Shown here: positions 11,499-20,448 of the stretch, in pieces
How the letters are laid out: each line of letters starts with the position of its first letter
Position numbering within the stretch: position 1 is the first letter of the stretch
NCBI GenBank assembly: GCA_000969725.1
Contig: JXSR01S042150.1
From: Ophiothrix spiculata
Taxonomy: Eukaryota; Echinodermata; Ophiuroidea; Amphilepidida; Ophiotrichidae
DNA length: 21,665 nt
Strand: one strand, 5' to 3'
Notes under the pieces: generated by a model
The model's database searches: none
What the model saw: only the letters and a program-made list of their open reading frames with translations
Told to the model about the DNA's origin: nothing
Program-made: the position numbers and the translations under genes

Positions 11499-11797
11499 TA
11501 AGCAATTCAACAGCATACCCTATGTGGAATTTCATTTCTATGGCAACACTGGGGGATATTTAATAACTGTATTTTGTCCTTGGTATGACACAACCTTAAA
11601 AATATATATGTTTAATAGTCACAGATGAAACAAACAGTTGACAAGTTTGTTAAAATTAGACAAATCAGCAAAATAATAGTATGGAAGATTTTTTTTAATT
11701 AAAGTTAATGTTGCCAGGAGGAATGCTTTACTTTGGAGTTGGGATCCTAGATTAACCATTTTGAGCATGTGAAGCCATCAATTCTATACTTGTGTAA

Positions 11798-11977
11798 GAA
11801 AAACTAAACTCTACGGATTTTGGCTGTATCCTTAAGTCCAATTATTATAATTTAGAGTTGGCTCCTGTTTTATACCACAAGAAACCTCGTAGGGCTGATT
11901 TTGCTGATCTATCTCAGTTTGACAAAAAGGATGGAGTTAAACCTTTCTTAAAATTCTTAAGATTATGTATTTTTTGA
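11798..11977 (+). other. 59-codon open stretch without ATG
   Basis: Open from just after a TAA at 11795 to TGA at 11975. Part of it reads LELAPVLYHKKPRRADFADL, with a mixed composition less AT-driven than neighbouring frames. No family is recognised and no clear splice signals flank it. It may be an exon or transposon remnant, or chance: frames of this length are expected occasionally in a window this size. Confidence 0.2.
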
Positions 11978-12045
11978 CGTTCATGAAGAATGTAAGTGGC
12001 TCTCTGTTTGAGGTTCAAAAAGAAGTACATGTTGCTAAATATTCA

Positions 12046-12138
12046 CTTTTATATCGTGATTGCAGTGATTTGAGCCGTGCAATAGTTTGTTCCATTGCAC
12101 GGCATGAAACAAACCTGTGTGATATCATGATATAAAAC
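12046..12138. repeat. Nested inverted repeat with perfect 10-bp inner stem
   Basis: Outer arms 12046-12064 and 12120-12138 pair around TTTTATATCRTGAT. Inside, GCCGTGCAAT (12074-12083) pairs perfectly with ATTGCACGGC (12094-12103) around a 10-base loop. It abuts the next palindrome and both carry GTGCAATAG, so the two may be parts of one compound element. Confidence 0.75.
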
Positions 12139-12139
12139 C

Positions 12140-12297
12140 AATATTGAATGCCTATGCACGTGCAATAGTACAAAATATATCATTCGGTCAAATTTGGACT
12201 GATCCGTTTCACTCAGCTACGCCTCGTGAAATACAAAAGTCCAAATTTGACCTCATGATATATTTTGTACTATTACACTCTCAGGCATTCAATATTT
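12140..12297. mobile_element. 158-bp palindromic fold-back element
   Basis: Arms 12140-12199 and 12239-12297 are inverted copies at about 85% identity; both contain TAGTACAAAATATATCAT and GGTCAAATTTGGAC. The 39-base loop itself has a small stem, TTTCAC (12207) with GTGAAA (12226), around CAGCTACGCCTC. I recall similar 'TTTCAC...GGCTACGCC...GTGAAA' palindromes as abundant repeats in bivalve DNA, but this is memory, not a search. No target duplication was identified. Confidence 0.65.
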
Positions 12298-12699
12298 GTA
12301 TAACATATTAAGCGTATTGATCGAAGTAAAGACACTTTTATATTGATATATGTCTCCATGTAATTATTGAAGAGATAAGTTCATTCAATGAGGAGCAGGG
12401 ACGTAAAGGTAATTCGAAAATAGCCAATCCAATTTCTTGTGGCGCAGTCACAAAATCACTGGCTTATTGATGTGTTATAAATACTATAACCAGAAAAGAT
12501 ACTTAGTGTTCAATAATTTTAATTTCATTTTAGAACAAGCAAACTTTTCAGATGTGGTTGTAGAAGTGTTATTGGTTAGACATGTTAGATGAATGACTGG
12601 ACAGACCTCAACTTAAGATAATCGAATTAATTTAGTATCAACGTGCGTTTATGTGTTTTAATTTTCCCGGATTCTCTATAAGTATAAAATCAGGGGTGC

Positions 12700-13105
12700 T
12701 CTGGCAAAATGAGCGGAAAGTCGCCAATTTCAAAATTGAGTTAATGGCATATTTTAATTGTCTATAGTCTCAGCTTTTGAATGTTATATAACATGCCACA
12801 CTTTCTTTCTCCATTCTCCATTTAGAGATTAAAATACAGGGCAGTTTACTGAAAATTTGGCAACAAAAAGTAGCTGCAAATTGAGTTTAAAGTTACTGAT
12901 TACTATAATGTAGGATAGTAAACTGCGATCAATTAATAGTGAATTATTGCACCTCCCAGCATATTGACCTTCGAAACTCAATGTATAGTTAAACACTTAT
13001 TCATAGATGTGTTTAATGTCAAAAATCGAAATTCAGCCTTTTCACCATATTTTTACTTTAGAAGCCAAAAATCTTCATTCGTGACTTTCCGTTCATTATC
13101 CCAGA
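12700..13105. mobile_element. Putative degenerate MITE with 29-bp imperfect inverted ends
   Basis: The left end 12700-12728 (TCTGGCAAAATGAGCGGAAA then GTCGCCAAT) and the reverse complement of 13077-13105 agree at 24 of 29 positions, centred on CGGAAAGTC. The 350 bases between them are AT-rich, hold no coding frame and show only weak further inverted similarity. No clear target duplication is visible, so the outer limits are uncertain. It lies within the part of unit C that has no counterpart in A or B, which fits insertion. Confidence 0.45.
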
Positions 13106-13488
13106 ATAAACCACAAATCATTGTGTACACACAATTACTTTAAGGTGGCTATTAGTTTGGGGAACAAGTCTTATTGACATGATTGAGAGGTTATCATCAA
13201 AGCTATATATGCATCCCTCTTATGCATATTGGCTGTGTCCAAAACTATAGGTGGATGCACATATCGATGCAAATAGGATATAGGTATGAACCATACAATT
13301 TTAATGTAAATCAAAGAATTCTAAATATAAATCAAGAATTGGTTTCGTCCTAAAGCTATCTAAAATGAAAGGGGTTCCACATTTGTAATTCAGACACTTC
13401 TAGCACTGCGTTTTACCCATATACACCCAGACTAGACGTTGATTTTTTGCCAATTATCTTCTTGAATTCTACAGTAAACACATTAAGA

Positions 13489-13612
13489 AGATAGAATTAA
13501 CTCCGCGTGTTATTAGTTTACTGCAATAAGGTCAATTAAGGCCCGTATTTTAGTCTCAGTCGTGATGTCGCTCATCTAACGTTAATGAATAATCTCTGTC
13601 AATAGACTTTAT
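13489..13612. repeat. 124-bp high-identity block, copy in unit C
   Basis: Two differences from 3437-3560. The minus-strand 20-codon frame beginning MSDITTETK runs from 13575 down to 13513 and is unchanged. A different minus-strand frame of 79 codons (13556-13795) overlaps its edge, but that frame is not shared with unit A beyond the block and is probably chance. Similarity continues more weakly to the left, to about 13410. Confidence 0.7.
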
Positions 13613-14244
13613 TCTATTCGGAATCGTTAAATAGGTTATATCTAGTACAATATCACTAGTTTGTAGGTCATATTCTTGTAATTCTTTGAAATGCGGAATA
13701 CCGATTTCTTTACCCTGGAGAATTTTTGGGTGATTAATGATATTGTTTTTCAGTCTGTGATTATTTGCATTGATAACAATAACTTTAGTATACATTTATT
13801 TATCAATAGTAAATAGCATTCGTCGTATATTGACAATGTTTTCTTGACAGCAACGAAAAAGAAATACATTGTATTATGTGTTAATCATAATCTATTCCAG
13901 TAACCATTATCTTTTGTTTTTACGCGGACTAATGGAGTTAAATCTTATTTCATTTCAATAAAAACTAATAATAATTGTATGTACATCTGCATCCACGTTT
14001 AAAAGACGAATTGAATAACTGTGTATCTGTTTGGATAACTACTGTAGGCATATAAATGTTTTTCAGTCATACAAACACCATGTATGTAATTAAGAGCTAT
14101 AGAGTTTTATCGCAAGGGGACTTTAAAATGAAAATGCAGTCGCTCAAGTCTGCAAATTGCGTACATCACGTCCCACATCTAGATTTTTACTTTCATATTG
14201 ATTCGATTCGTTTCATTCTAACCTTAGATTGACTATTCAGACGT
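13613..14244. other. Unit C sequence without gene, partly aligned to A and B
   Basis: The first 400 bases show no clear counterpart in A or B. From about 14058, TTTTTCAGTCATACAAACAC and GAGTTTTATCGCAAGGGGAC align with the matching stretches at about 3895 (A) and 7730 (B). The start codons seen there in A and B do not keep an open frame across copies, so I do not call an exon. Confidence 0.4.
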
Positions 14245-14248
14245 TTAA

Positions 14249-14432
14249 GGCCCGGTTCAGACTCCACTATTGTATAGGATATTTTGCTTAGAATATTCTA
14301 TGCTGACGACAAAATGACGTAGGTCATCGAATAAAAACACACATTTCTATTCGATGACCTACGTCATTTTTTCGTCAGCATAGAATATTCTAAGCAAAAT
14401 ATTCTATACGATAGAGGAGTCTGGACCGGGCC
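14249..14432. mobile_element. 184-bp fold-back MITE flanked by TTAA
   Basis: Nearly the whole element is a hairpin: arms of about 85 bp, beginning GGCCCGGTTCAGACTC on the left and GGCCCGGTCCAGACTC when the right end is read backwards, around a loop of roughly a dozen bases. Only a few mismatches are present. TTAA borders both ends (14245-14248 and 14433-14436); a TTA or TAA duplication with one extra terminal base is equally consistent. The flanks GTTTAA and TTAAAGACAATCGGATATTT align with the uninterrupted GTTTGAAGACAGTGGATATT at 4100-4119 in unit A, which is the paralogous empty site. The termini resemble those of the 302-bp element. Family (PIF/Harbinger or piggyBac type) is undecided. Confidence 0.85.
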
Positions 14433-14436
14433 TTAA

Positions 14437-15365
14437 AGACAATCGGATATTTTTATCCAGCATATTTTGAGTACTTACACAACGGATTTGAATAAAAGAT
14501 TGTAAACAGGCCTTCTATAAGTTGTCTTTATTGGAAGTGATTTCTCACAAAAAAGGTTCATAATCTGTCGGTAACCTTGTCAAGCCATAGTCAAATTACC
14601 TCCGTTATTCTGAAGGCTGTCATTTTGAAGAAAACAAATTAATATTTGTTTTGACCAAATTCATAAGAAATTGAATTTTTGTACTAAACAAAGTGTATTG
14701 TGCCAGATTGCGTTTGATCAATCAAAATTCAATGGATTATGTACAGGCTTGACATTAAATATGGAATATATTTTTTTTTTTGGTTTCCATCTTGAATAAT
14801 CCGTCATATCTCAGTATATGACAACTCCAGCAAGGCGTGTTTCTTCATATTTGTAACTATGCATGTAAACTTTAAACCAAGACCTCTTTCGGGCATTTAT
14901 AGGTGATACAGAGACAATATGGAACTTGAAAGCACAAAAACCTATGTAAATAAGGTCCCAACTCGTGTACAATAATACGGAATTAAGGAAATCAAATTTG
15001 CCATAGTTTCTTCAATACATTACCTGGACACTTGAAATTTCACAGGATTGTTTTACATATTGCTGGTTATAAATTATGACCAGACACTATTTGCTATGTC
15101 ATCCATAAGAAGCGTAGAGGGCCTTGACACTCCATGCGGACATTCCAATCGTGATTGGAGAGTTCCGACGGGTATCCCAGCCTAAATATCAAGCACAGCC
15201 TAAAGTCATTCCTGTACATTGGTGGTCTAATGGAACTTGTTGTTCATCGATGTGTTATTTCAGCCGAGAAGTCCTCGATAGAGTTCATATCTGAAGATCT
15301 TACCAAAAATGGCAAGCATCCAACACCATGATCTTTCATAAAACAAGCTCGTTTTCAGAACATGT
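14437..15365. other. Unit C sequence, then probable transposon 5' part
   Basis: The first 310 bases align weakly with units A (from 4104) and B (from about 8030). After about 14750 unit similarity is lost. From about 15100 the composition becomes GC-richer and may be the decayed N-terminal coding and leader part of the Tc1-like element that follows, but I could not read a helix-turn-helix frame there, and no terminal inverted repeat was found. Confidence 0.35.
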
Positions 15366-16065
15366 GTGATTTCTCGCGTGATTCAAACTGACAATCATGT
15401 TAGAAAACCACTGGAGAAAAATATCTTGACCACAAACCTTTCACAGCGCGCTTTGACTGGGCCACAGATCTTTTCCATTTCTGTGTCCCATCAAAAAGAT
15501 AACGATGTCTTCGGTGCTTGGGCTAAATTAGAAATATACTTCCAAGATGGACGCATCAGAGTAGAAGATTTTCAGAGTAGGGTTATCCTGAAGCGCACAT
15601 GCTATTAACAATTCATTCAGAAGAAGGTAACATTGTCTTCTGGAGGTGTTCACATGCAGGTGGAAAATCGGCCCTGATCACTTCGGAAGGCAGCCTCCAT
15701 CAGCACCAGTACAGATGCATACTAGAAGCCTTGATAGTGTCATTGGCTAGAGGCATGTTTGTAAACAATTTTGTGCTCCACTATGACAACACTCACATCC
15801 GTCGTGCTCGTACAGTACGGACTTTCCTGGAAGATCCGGGTGTTGAGTTCTTGCCTTGTCCGGTAAGATCTTTGGATATTATTCCTATTGAGAACATCTG
15901 GGTTAAGAAACACCTTGGATTAACAACATATTATATAAATCAATCGAGGTGAAGGGGTTTTGTTGGGCTGTGTTAGGTGCTTTGGCTGAGATACCCCAAA
16001 GAACTCTGCAATCACCAATGGAGAGCATGCCATGGAGATTCATGACGTTGTACGCTTCTCAATGA
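15366..16065 (+). pseudogene. Tc1-like transposase pseudogene (IS630/Tc1/mariner superfamily)
   Basis: The intact protein is a nuclear DDE recombinase that moves its own element by cut and paste. Three frames in series cover it. Frame one (15366-15608) includes FQDGRIRVEDFQSR, matching the 'DGRIRVWRR' part after the first catalytic motif; the aspartate of the usual 'SDES' motif is not there. Frame two (15599-15952) includes GGKSALITSEGSLHQHQY, then HYDNTHIRRARTVRTFLED, which keeps the second aspartate (family 'QQDNARPH'), then SLDIIPIENIW, which keeps the third acidic residue (family 'SPDLNPIEHLW'). Frame three (from 15982) includes IPQRTLQSPMESMPWRF, the C-terminal end. With at least two frameshifts and the first catalytic residue gone, it cannot encode active transposase. 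The N-terminal DNA-binding part is not readable. Confidence 0.85.
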
Positions 16066-16494
16066 TGATAGAGGAAATATTGATTGATCAGAAATTATCA
16101 CTAACATTGTGTTAATCAACCCTGTAAAGTTTCACATCTCTGGGTAAAGTACGAAAGGAAATGTGAAAAATTCAGTTTCCTCTGTTTAATATTACTGTGC
16201 ACGGCTTTAGACCTAATTTTCAGTGTTATTTGCGCCTTCAAGTTTCCCATCGTCTCCGTGTCACATCAGTTAACTTTAAAGTGACCTTGATTTGATGTTT
16301 ATAAGTTCAGTTACAAACACGAGAAACCAATAGAAGAAATATATTCCATGTTTAATGTCAAGTCTGTACATTGGCAACATAGTTTAATCTGTTTTGTTTG
16401 CTCATGCGCATTGGAAACCTCCCAGGAAAAGTTTATCTGTGAGCATGTTGGATAGAAGTTTTGAAATAAAAAATAAACCACCTTCTAAAAACAT
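16066..16494. other. Spacer between the two transposon relics
   Basis: No gene is seen. It may contain the 3' end of the Tc1-like element, but no inverted match to the left side was found. Confidence 0.4.
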
Positions 16495-16780
16495 AATTCA
16501 ATTCAATTCAACTTTATTTCCATAATATACATGCAAAATATAAACAAACAAACACATTGATAAAAATACAAAGATACAATTATGGAGGAGCAGTCAAAAG
16601 GCCAGAGTTGGCAGAGAGGACTACCCCTTGCTAGAGAAGTGTTCAGCGAGTTTCTATGTGAACCGGCCCATAGCCAAAATCTGGACTTGTAAGAAGACAT
16701 GGGCTGGGGAATAGAAACTCCCGGAAAACTAACATCACATATATATGTTACACTACATGTTATTGCACCAACAACAAAAA

Positions 16781-16800
16781 ATACAATACAATACAATACA
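16781..16800. repeat. (ATACA)4 microsatellite in the retrotransposon 3' region
   Basis: Four perfect pentamers just downstream of the reverse transcriptase stop, read from the element's own strand. Confidence 0.9.
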
Positions 16801-16823
16801 AACAAAGCTCCAAAAACTCAAAT

Positions 16824-17800
16824 TTATTCATAACCAGATAACAAGTATTTTTTGTACTGATTTCTAAAATGTCTTGACGAAATAGAATGTTTGATCTCAT
16901 TATCAAGTGAATTCCAAATCAACGGCCCCTGTGTTCTAACAGAGTGATCCGAAAAAGATCTTGAGTGTCTTGTTTGTTGAAAATTTTCTTTGTTTCTTGT
17001 TTGGTAATTATGGATTTCAGATCTGGTGATGAAAACGTTTTTGAAACCAGTTGGTAGTTGATTGTTAGAGTACCTGTACATAAAAAGCGCAGTCTCAAGT
17101 TTAAACATATCGTGTACATTAAGAATAGTATTATTTGCAAATAAAGGTCCCGAATGGCTTCGATAATGACTTTTGGAAATAGTACGTACTGCCCATTATT
17201 GCATGATATTTTCTTAGCGACATTATCAATGTGATTTTTCCAAGTCAAGTTTTCATCAATTGTTACTCCCAAAAACTTGGTTGTTTTTACACGAGTTAAC
17301 ACAGATCCATCAAGGACAATAAAACCTGTATTTAAAATTGATTCATTCTGATTAACACCCATGTCTAACTCAAAGTTCGTCATGTGAGGCGTTCCCATCA
17401 TCATGAAGTTTGTTTTGCTTGCATTAACAGAAAGCTTATTGGCTTTAAACCAGTTACTTACTTCAAGAAGGTCTGTATTTATAAGTTGTATTTTACTCAA
17501 TATGTCCTTGTGTGAATACAAAATTGTGGTGTCGTCAGCAAATAAATAAAATCAAGAATATCAGATGTTTTTGTAATATCGTTAATATATAATATAAATA
17601 ACAGAGGTCCTAAAATTGAACCCTGTGGGACACCACACAATATGTTTTGCTGATTAGAACAGTTTGAATCAATTTTAACAAATTGTTTTCTGTTGTTTAA
17701 ATAACTTTTAAACCATTGATATACAATACCATATATTTGAATTGCCAAACGTATCAACAATCAAAACAATATTCATGATTTATGAAGTTATGGTGAAAAA
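16824..17800 (-). pseudogene. Reverse transcriptase pseudogene (CR1/L2-like), C-terminal half
   Basis: The family copies element RNA into DNA at the target site. Read on the minus strand: a decayed 'NHE' motif near 17785 (family 'VNHDIL'), then YQWFKSYLNNRKQFVKI, then GVPQGSILGPLLFILYINDI, the conserved RT core, in the frame ending at 17497. A one-base shift near 17545 moves the catalytic box FADDTTIL (family 'FADD') into the next frame, which runs on with SNWFKANKLSVNASKTNFM and TKFLGVTIDENLTWKNHI to about 17190. A second shift leads into the last frame (17108-16824), with LFMYRYSNNQLP, HNYQTR, QGPLIWNSL and a C terminus ending in YLLSGYE. Compared with relatives, about 50 codons seem to be missing between DNVAKKIS and METALFMYRY-like sequence. 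Endonuclease and palm N-terminal parts are absent. Confidence 0.9.
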
Positions 17801-19220
17801 TTAAATGATATTGAAACTACAATATAGTCAACTAATAAAATGAACGATCTGGTGTAAAGAGAACAATTCTAAATTAGGTTTCGATTAACACAGGACTATC
17901 AAAACTATTTTACAATATTTTTTCTTAAACATTTAACTTTGAAATTCACAACATAAAATCGGTGTTGTTATATTATAGATTTTAGTATAGATTAGGATCC
18001 CTGCAGGAGATTTTCAAAATTTAATTTTATATACGAATTTCAATCTATTCTATTATAATATACGCCGTATTCTGAATTAATGTTCAATTTCTAACTTTTT
18101 ATTATTTTAAATTGCTTCTCGATAAGCTCTATGGTATTTTTGAGTGTGAAATGGTAGAATGTGAGAGGTGTAGTGCACTTAAATGCATGCGTCACACCAT
18201 AATAGGGCTTCCCATTGACTTACTGTACAAAATGGCTTCCTAAAAACACCCGAGAACTCAATAATAAAGCAACTGGTTGCTTCTACACTGCCTTTTCTCA
18301 GATGATTATGATCTCTTCTAACACAAAATGATGATAAAAGTACACCTTCAAGGCAAAATTTTCGAGAAACTAGACGCTGAAGTATAACGCCCCCTATCAC
18401 CGACAGCCGAATTTTGTATTTCCAGAATCAAGCGCAAATTAAGGAAAACTCTTTAAATTTTACCAAATTAATCTGGAGATCAAAAATGGCATCAGATCAT
18501 CTTTAAATAAACCTAACTTTATAATTAGAACAAAATATTGACCAAACATATTGCCCTTCTATACGTTTTGAACTCCTGTTTTTAGAAGGGCAGTCAATTT
18601 TGCCGATTTTAGAAATGCTGGATTGCGAGTGCTAATTATTTAGTGTTGTGCGCCCTGCAATCCATTCATACCAATAACAAAATTAAAGGTATCACGTAAT
18701 TATGACTTCACAAAGAGCTTTTGATCTGAGAATGCAATTTTTGCTAAAAATGGAAAAATATCATAATAAATACCACTAACCCCTTTCTAATAAGTAATGA
18801 CTTTTAAATAATGTTTGTTTTTAGTAGATACCCTCTTAACGATTTGATTTGAATATGCTTACTATTTCTGTTATGGTCGTTTGTTTAATTATTCCGCGTG
18901 TATTAGTAAAGGAAAGCCCGCCTCTTTTTGGCAAAAATCACTTGAGAACGCTTTTAGATAGTCACATTCCTTCATTTTAGGCTGTTTTTACTCAAAAATA
19001 TTTCTGATCAAAATCTTATAGTATTGCTTTAAGAATTGCCCGCTATAGAGGGAACAATTAGAATGAAATGTCTTTTGGGCTAAGTTCTTTGAATAGAAAG
19101 GGTGAATATTAATTTTTGAAAGACAATACGTTTTGTTACTTTCGTTTATGCACGTGTGTCTTTAAAAAAAAATCAATCGACAACATTGGAAGAATTTGTT
19201 GCTAAACTGACCCACCTTCG
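17801..19220. other. Unassigned insertion-cluster DNA with small hairpins
   Basis: No counterpart in units A or B and no coding gene. The 73-codon minus-strand frame at 18179-18400 resembles no family. The GC-richer patch 18160-18420 has the look of a dispersed repeat but no ends could be defined. Two perfect stems occur: GCCCTTCTA (18553-18561) with TAGAAGGGC (18583-18591), and TGGATTGC (18619-18626) with GCAATCCA (18657-18664). Homology to unit A resumes near 19220. Confidence 0.4.
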
Positions 19221-19727
19221 GCCAAAGATAAAGGTTTTGCCAGATCCACTGTGAATAAATTGAAACCACTATACTGAGGAAATACTTATATGCTAAGGAC
19301 ACTTAAATCTCGTCTTGACCTCCTTATAGCACAAAGTAAGGAAATGAGTACAGATCTAGTCTCATTTAGGAAAATTGATATGCTTATAAGAACCATTACA
19401 TTATAAACGAATTAATACTGTTTGATTTCAACTACAACAAATATCGTATAAAATCTCATTCATGATATTTAGAATGGATCGATAAAAAATTGAATTCTGT
19501 GATTTATCTATCAAGAGAAAGACTATCACAAATGTGTCACCAGCCAACGTTTTACTAACTTACATTTTATCTTAATCTTATTAATTGATGTTATTAAGCC
19601 AAGAATATTCAAAATTGTATTGTTAAAATATTTCGCAAAGTATACGTTTAAAAACCTTCGTTATGTTGGTACATCATTACCCGCCGCGTTATACTACATG
19701 TAGTAGAGTAAAATCAATAACGCCGTG

Positions 19728-19801
19728 ACATCGTACAAATAAAGACATGTCTACAAGCAAATTTACAGTAAGATCGATTGCAAATTAGATTGGAATGAGT
19801 C
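19728..19801 (+). repeat. 74-bp hyper-conserved block, copy in unit C
   Basis: Three differences from unit A and two from unit B. ATG at 19747 and the MSTSKFT frame are kept (the last codon is ACA rather than ACG), and GTAAG follows at 19768-19772. The similarity extends at slightly lower level into GGCTATGCCAATGGTTCATA downstream. That this copy stays intact in a unit riddled with insertions argues for constraint or conversion. Confidence 0.75.
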
Positions 19802-19910
19802 GGCTATGCCAATGGTTCATAAAGCGCAGCAAATAGCGGGATAACAACGAGTTTTTGCTGGAGCAAACAGTTTGTATGCATCTTAAAAACCGCAACATGA
19901 TTTTATGCCA

Positions 19911-19987
19911 TCCTTGCAACTTTTTGCCTTGTCAAAGAGAAAAAAAAAATTGTCAAAGAGAAAAAAAAATCCTTGCAACTTTTTGCC
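19911..19987. repeat. Nested duplication in the order R-S-S-R
   Basis: R is TCCTTGCAACTTTTTGCC (19911-19928 and 19970-19987). S is TTGTCAAAGAG plus an A-run (19929-19949 and 19950-19969). Two adjacent copies of S are thus enclosed by two copies of R. Slippage or template switching is the likely origin. An 89-codon frame crosses it (19855-20124), but the repeats dictate much of that frame, so it is not called a gene. Confidence 0.9.
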
Positions 19988-20361
19988 TAATTGTGACTGT
20001 CCATCCCAAACAAGCCGTAAATGAAGCCTCTTGTCATTTTACCTTTTTAAATATTTGCAAAGACCATGCTATCAGGATGAAAATGGCAACCAGAGGGAAA
20101 AAAATCTATATATTCGGTATATAAAACGAATATTGGCTGTTTTTTCTTCAGGGTATGGTTAAAATCTCAAAACCATGAATATATTTTGCTTCGGGCATAT
20201 TCATGGCCTTTGTACTTACTGTTTGAAGCGTAACAAGAGAGCCGTATTGAATATGATTGTGATGTATGACTGTTATTTTCTTAAAATCAAATATATACTT
20301 TACATAATGAAACATTACAGAAATGTATAACATACCGTATAAAGTCTTGGAAGAATACAAG

Positions 20362-20448
20362 ATGGCGGACGCTATCAACTGCAGAAAGTACTATGATTAT
20401 GAGAACCTACAATTATTGTATCCAGCAAGATTTTACCTTCCCCTGTAA
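20362..20448 (+). other. 28-codon small ORF with strong start context and YY1-like motif
   Basis: ATG lies within CAAGATGGCGGAC, which is both a strong Kozak-type start context and a near match to the YY1 motif (AAGATGGCGGC). The frame begins MADAINCRKYYDYENL and ends at TAA after 28 codons. GTATAAAG, a TATA-like sequence, lies at 20338-20345, too close to the ATG for standard transcription of this start. No equivalent is seen in units A or B, and no family is recognised. It could be a first exon, a promoter remnant, or chance. Confidence 0.25.

Larger units (their letters stand above)
16495..17800 (-). mobile_element. 5'-truncated CR1/L2-like non-LTR retrotransposon
   Basis: A minus-strand insertion retaining the C-terminal half of the reverse transcriptase, a 3' untranslated region of about 310 bases, and a terminal repeat of TTGAA units (read on the minus strand, 16511 to 16495), as in CR1/L2-type elements that end in short microsatellites rather than poly(A). 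AATAAA occurs just before the tail. The 5' edge is near 17800, where family similarity ends; this fits the usual 5' truncation from incomplete reverse transcription. No target-site duplication was found. The element lies inside unit C and is absent from A and B. Confidence 0.85.

Noticed and set aside
12396-12600. Possible mini-gene: ATG near 12389, AAG/GTAATT donor, TTCATTTTAG acceptor
   Set aside because: The joined frame stops within a few codons and the sites are ordinary matches expected in AT-rich DNA.
13556-13795. 79-codon minus-strand frame with plausible protein composition
   Set aside because: Only its C-terminal end lies in the conserved 124-bp block; the rest has no counterpart in unit A, and no family is recognised.
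16503-16805. 100-codon minus-strand frame next to the retrotransposon
   Set aside because: It lies in the element's 3' untranslated region, after the reverse transcriptase stop, and has no family similarity.
19855-20124. 89-codon frame in unit C with many cysteines
   Set aside because: Part of it is created by the R-S-S-R duplication and A-runs, and there is no equivalent in units A or B.
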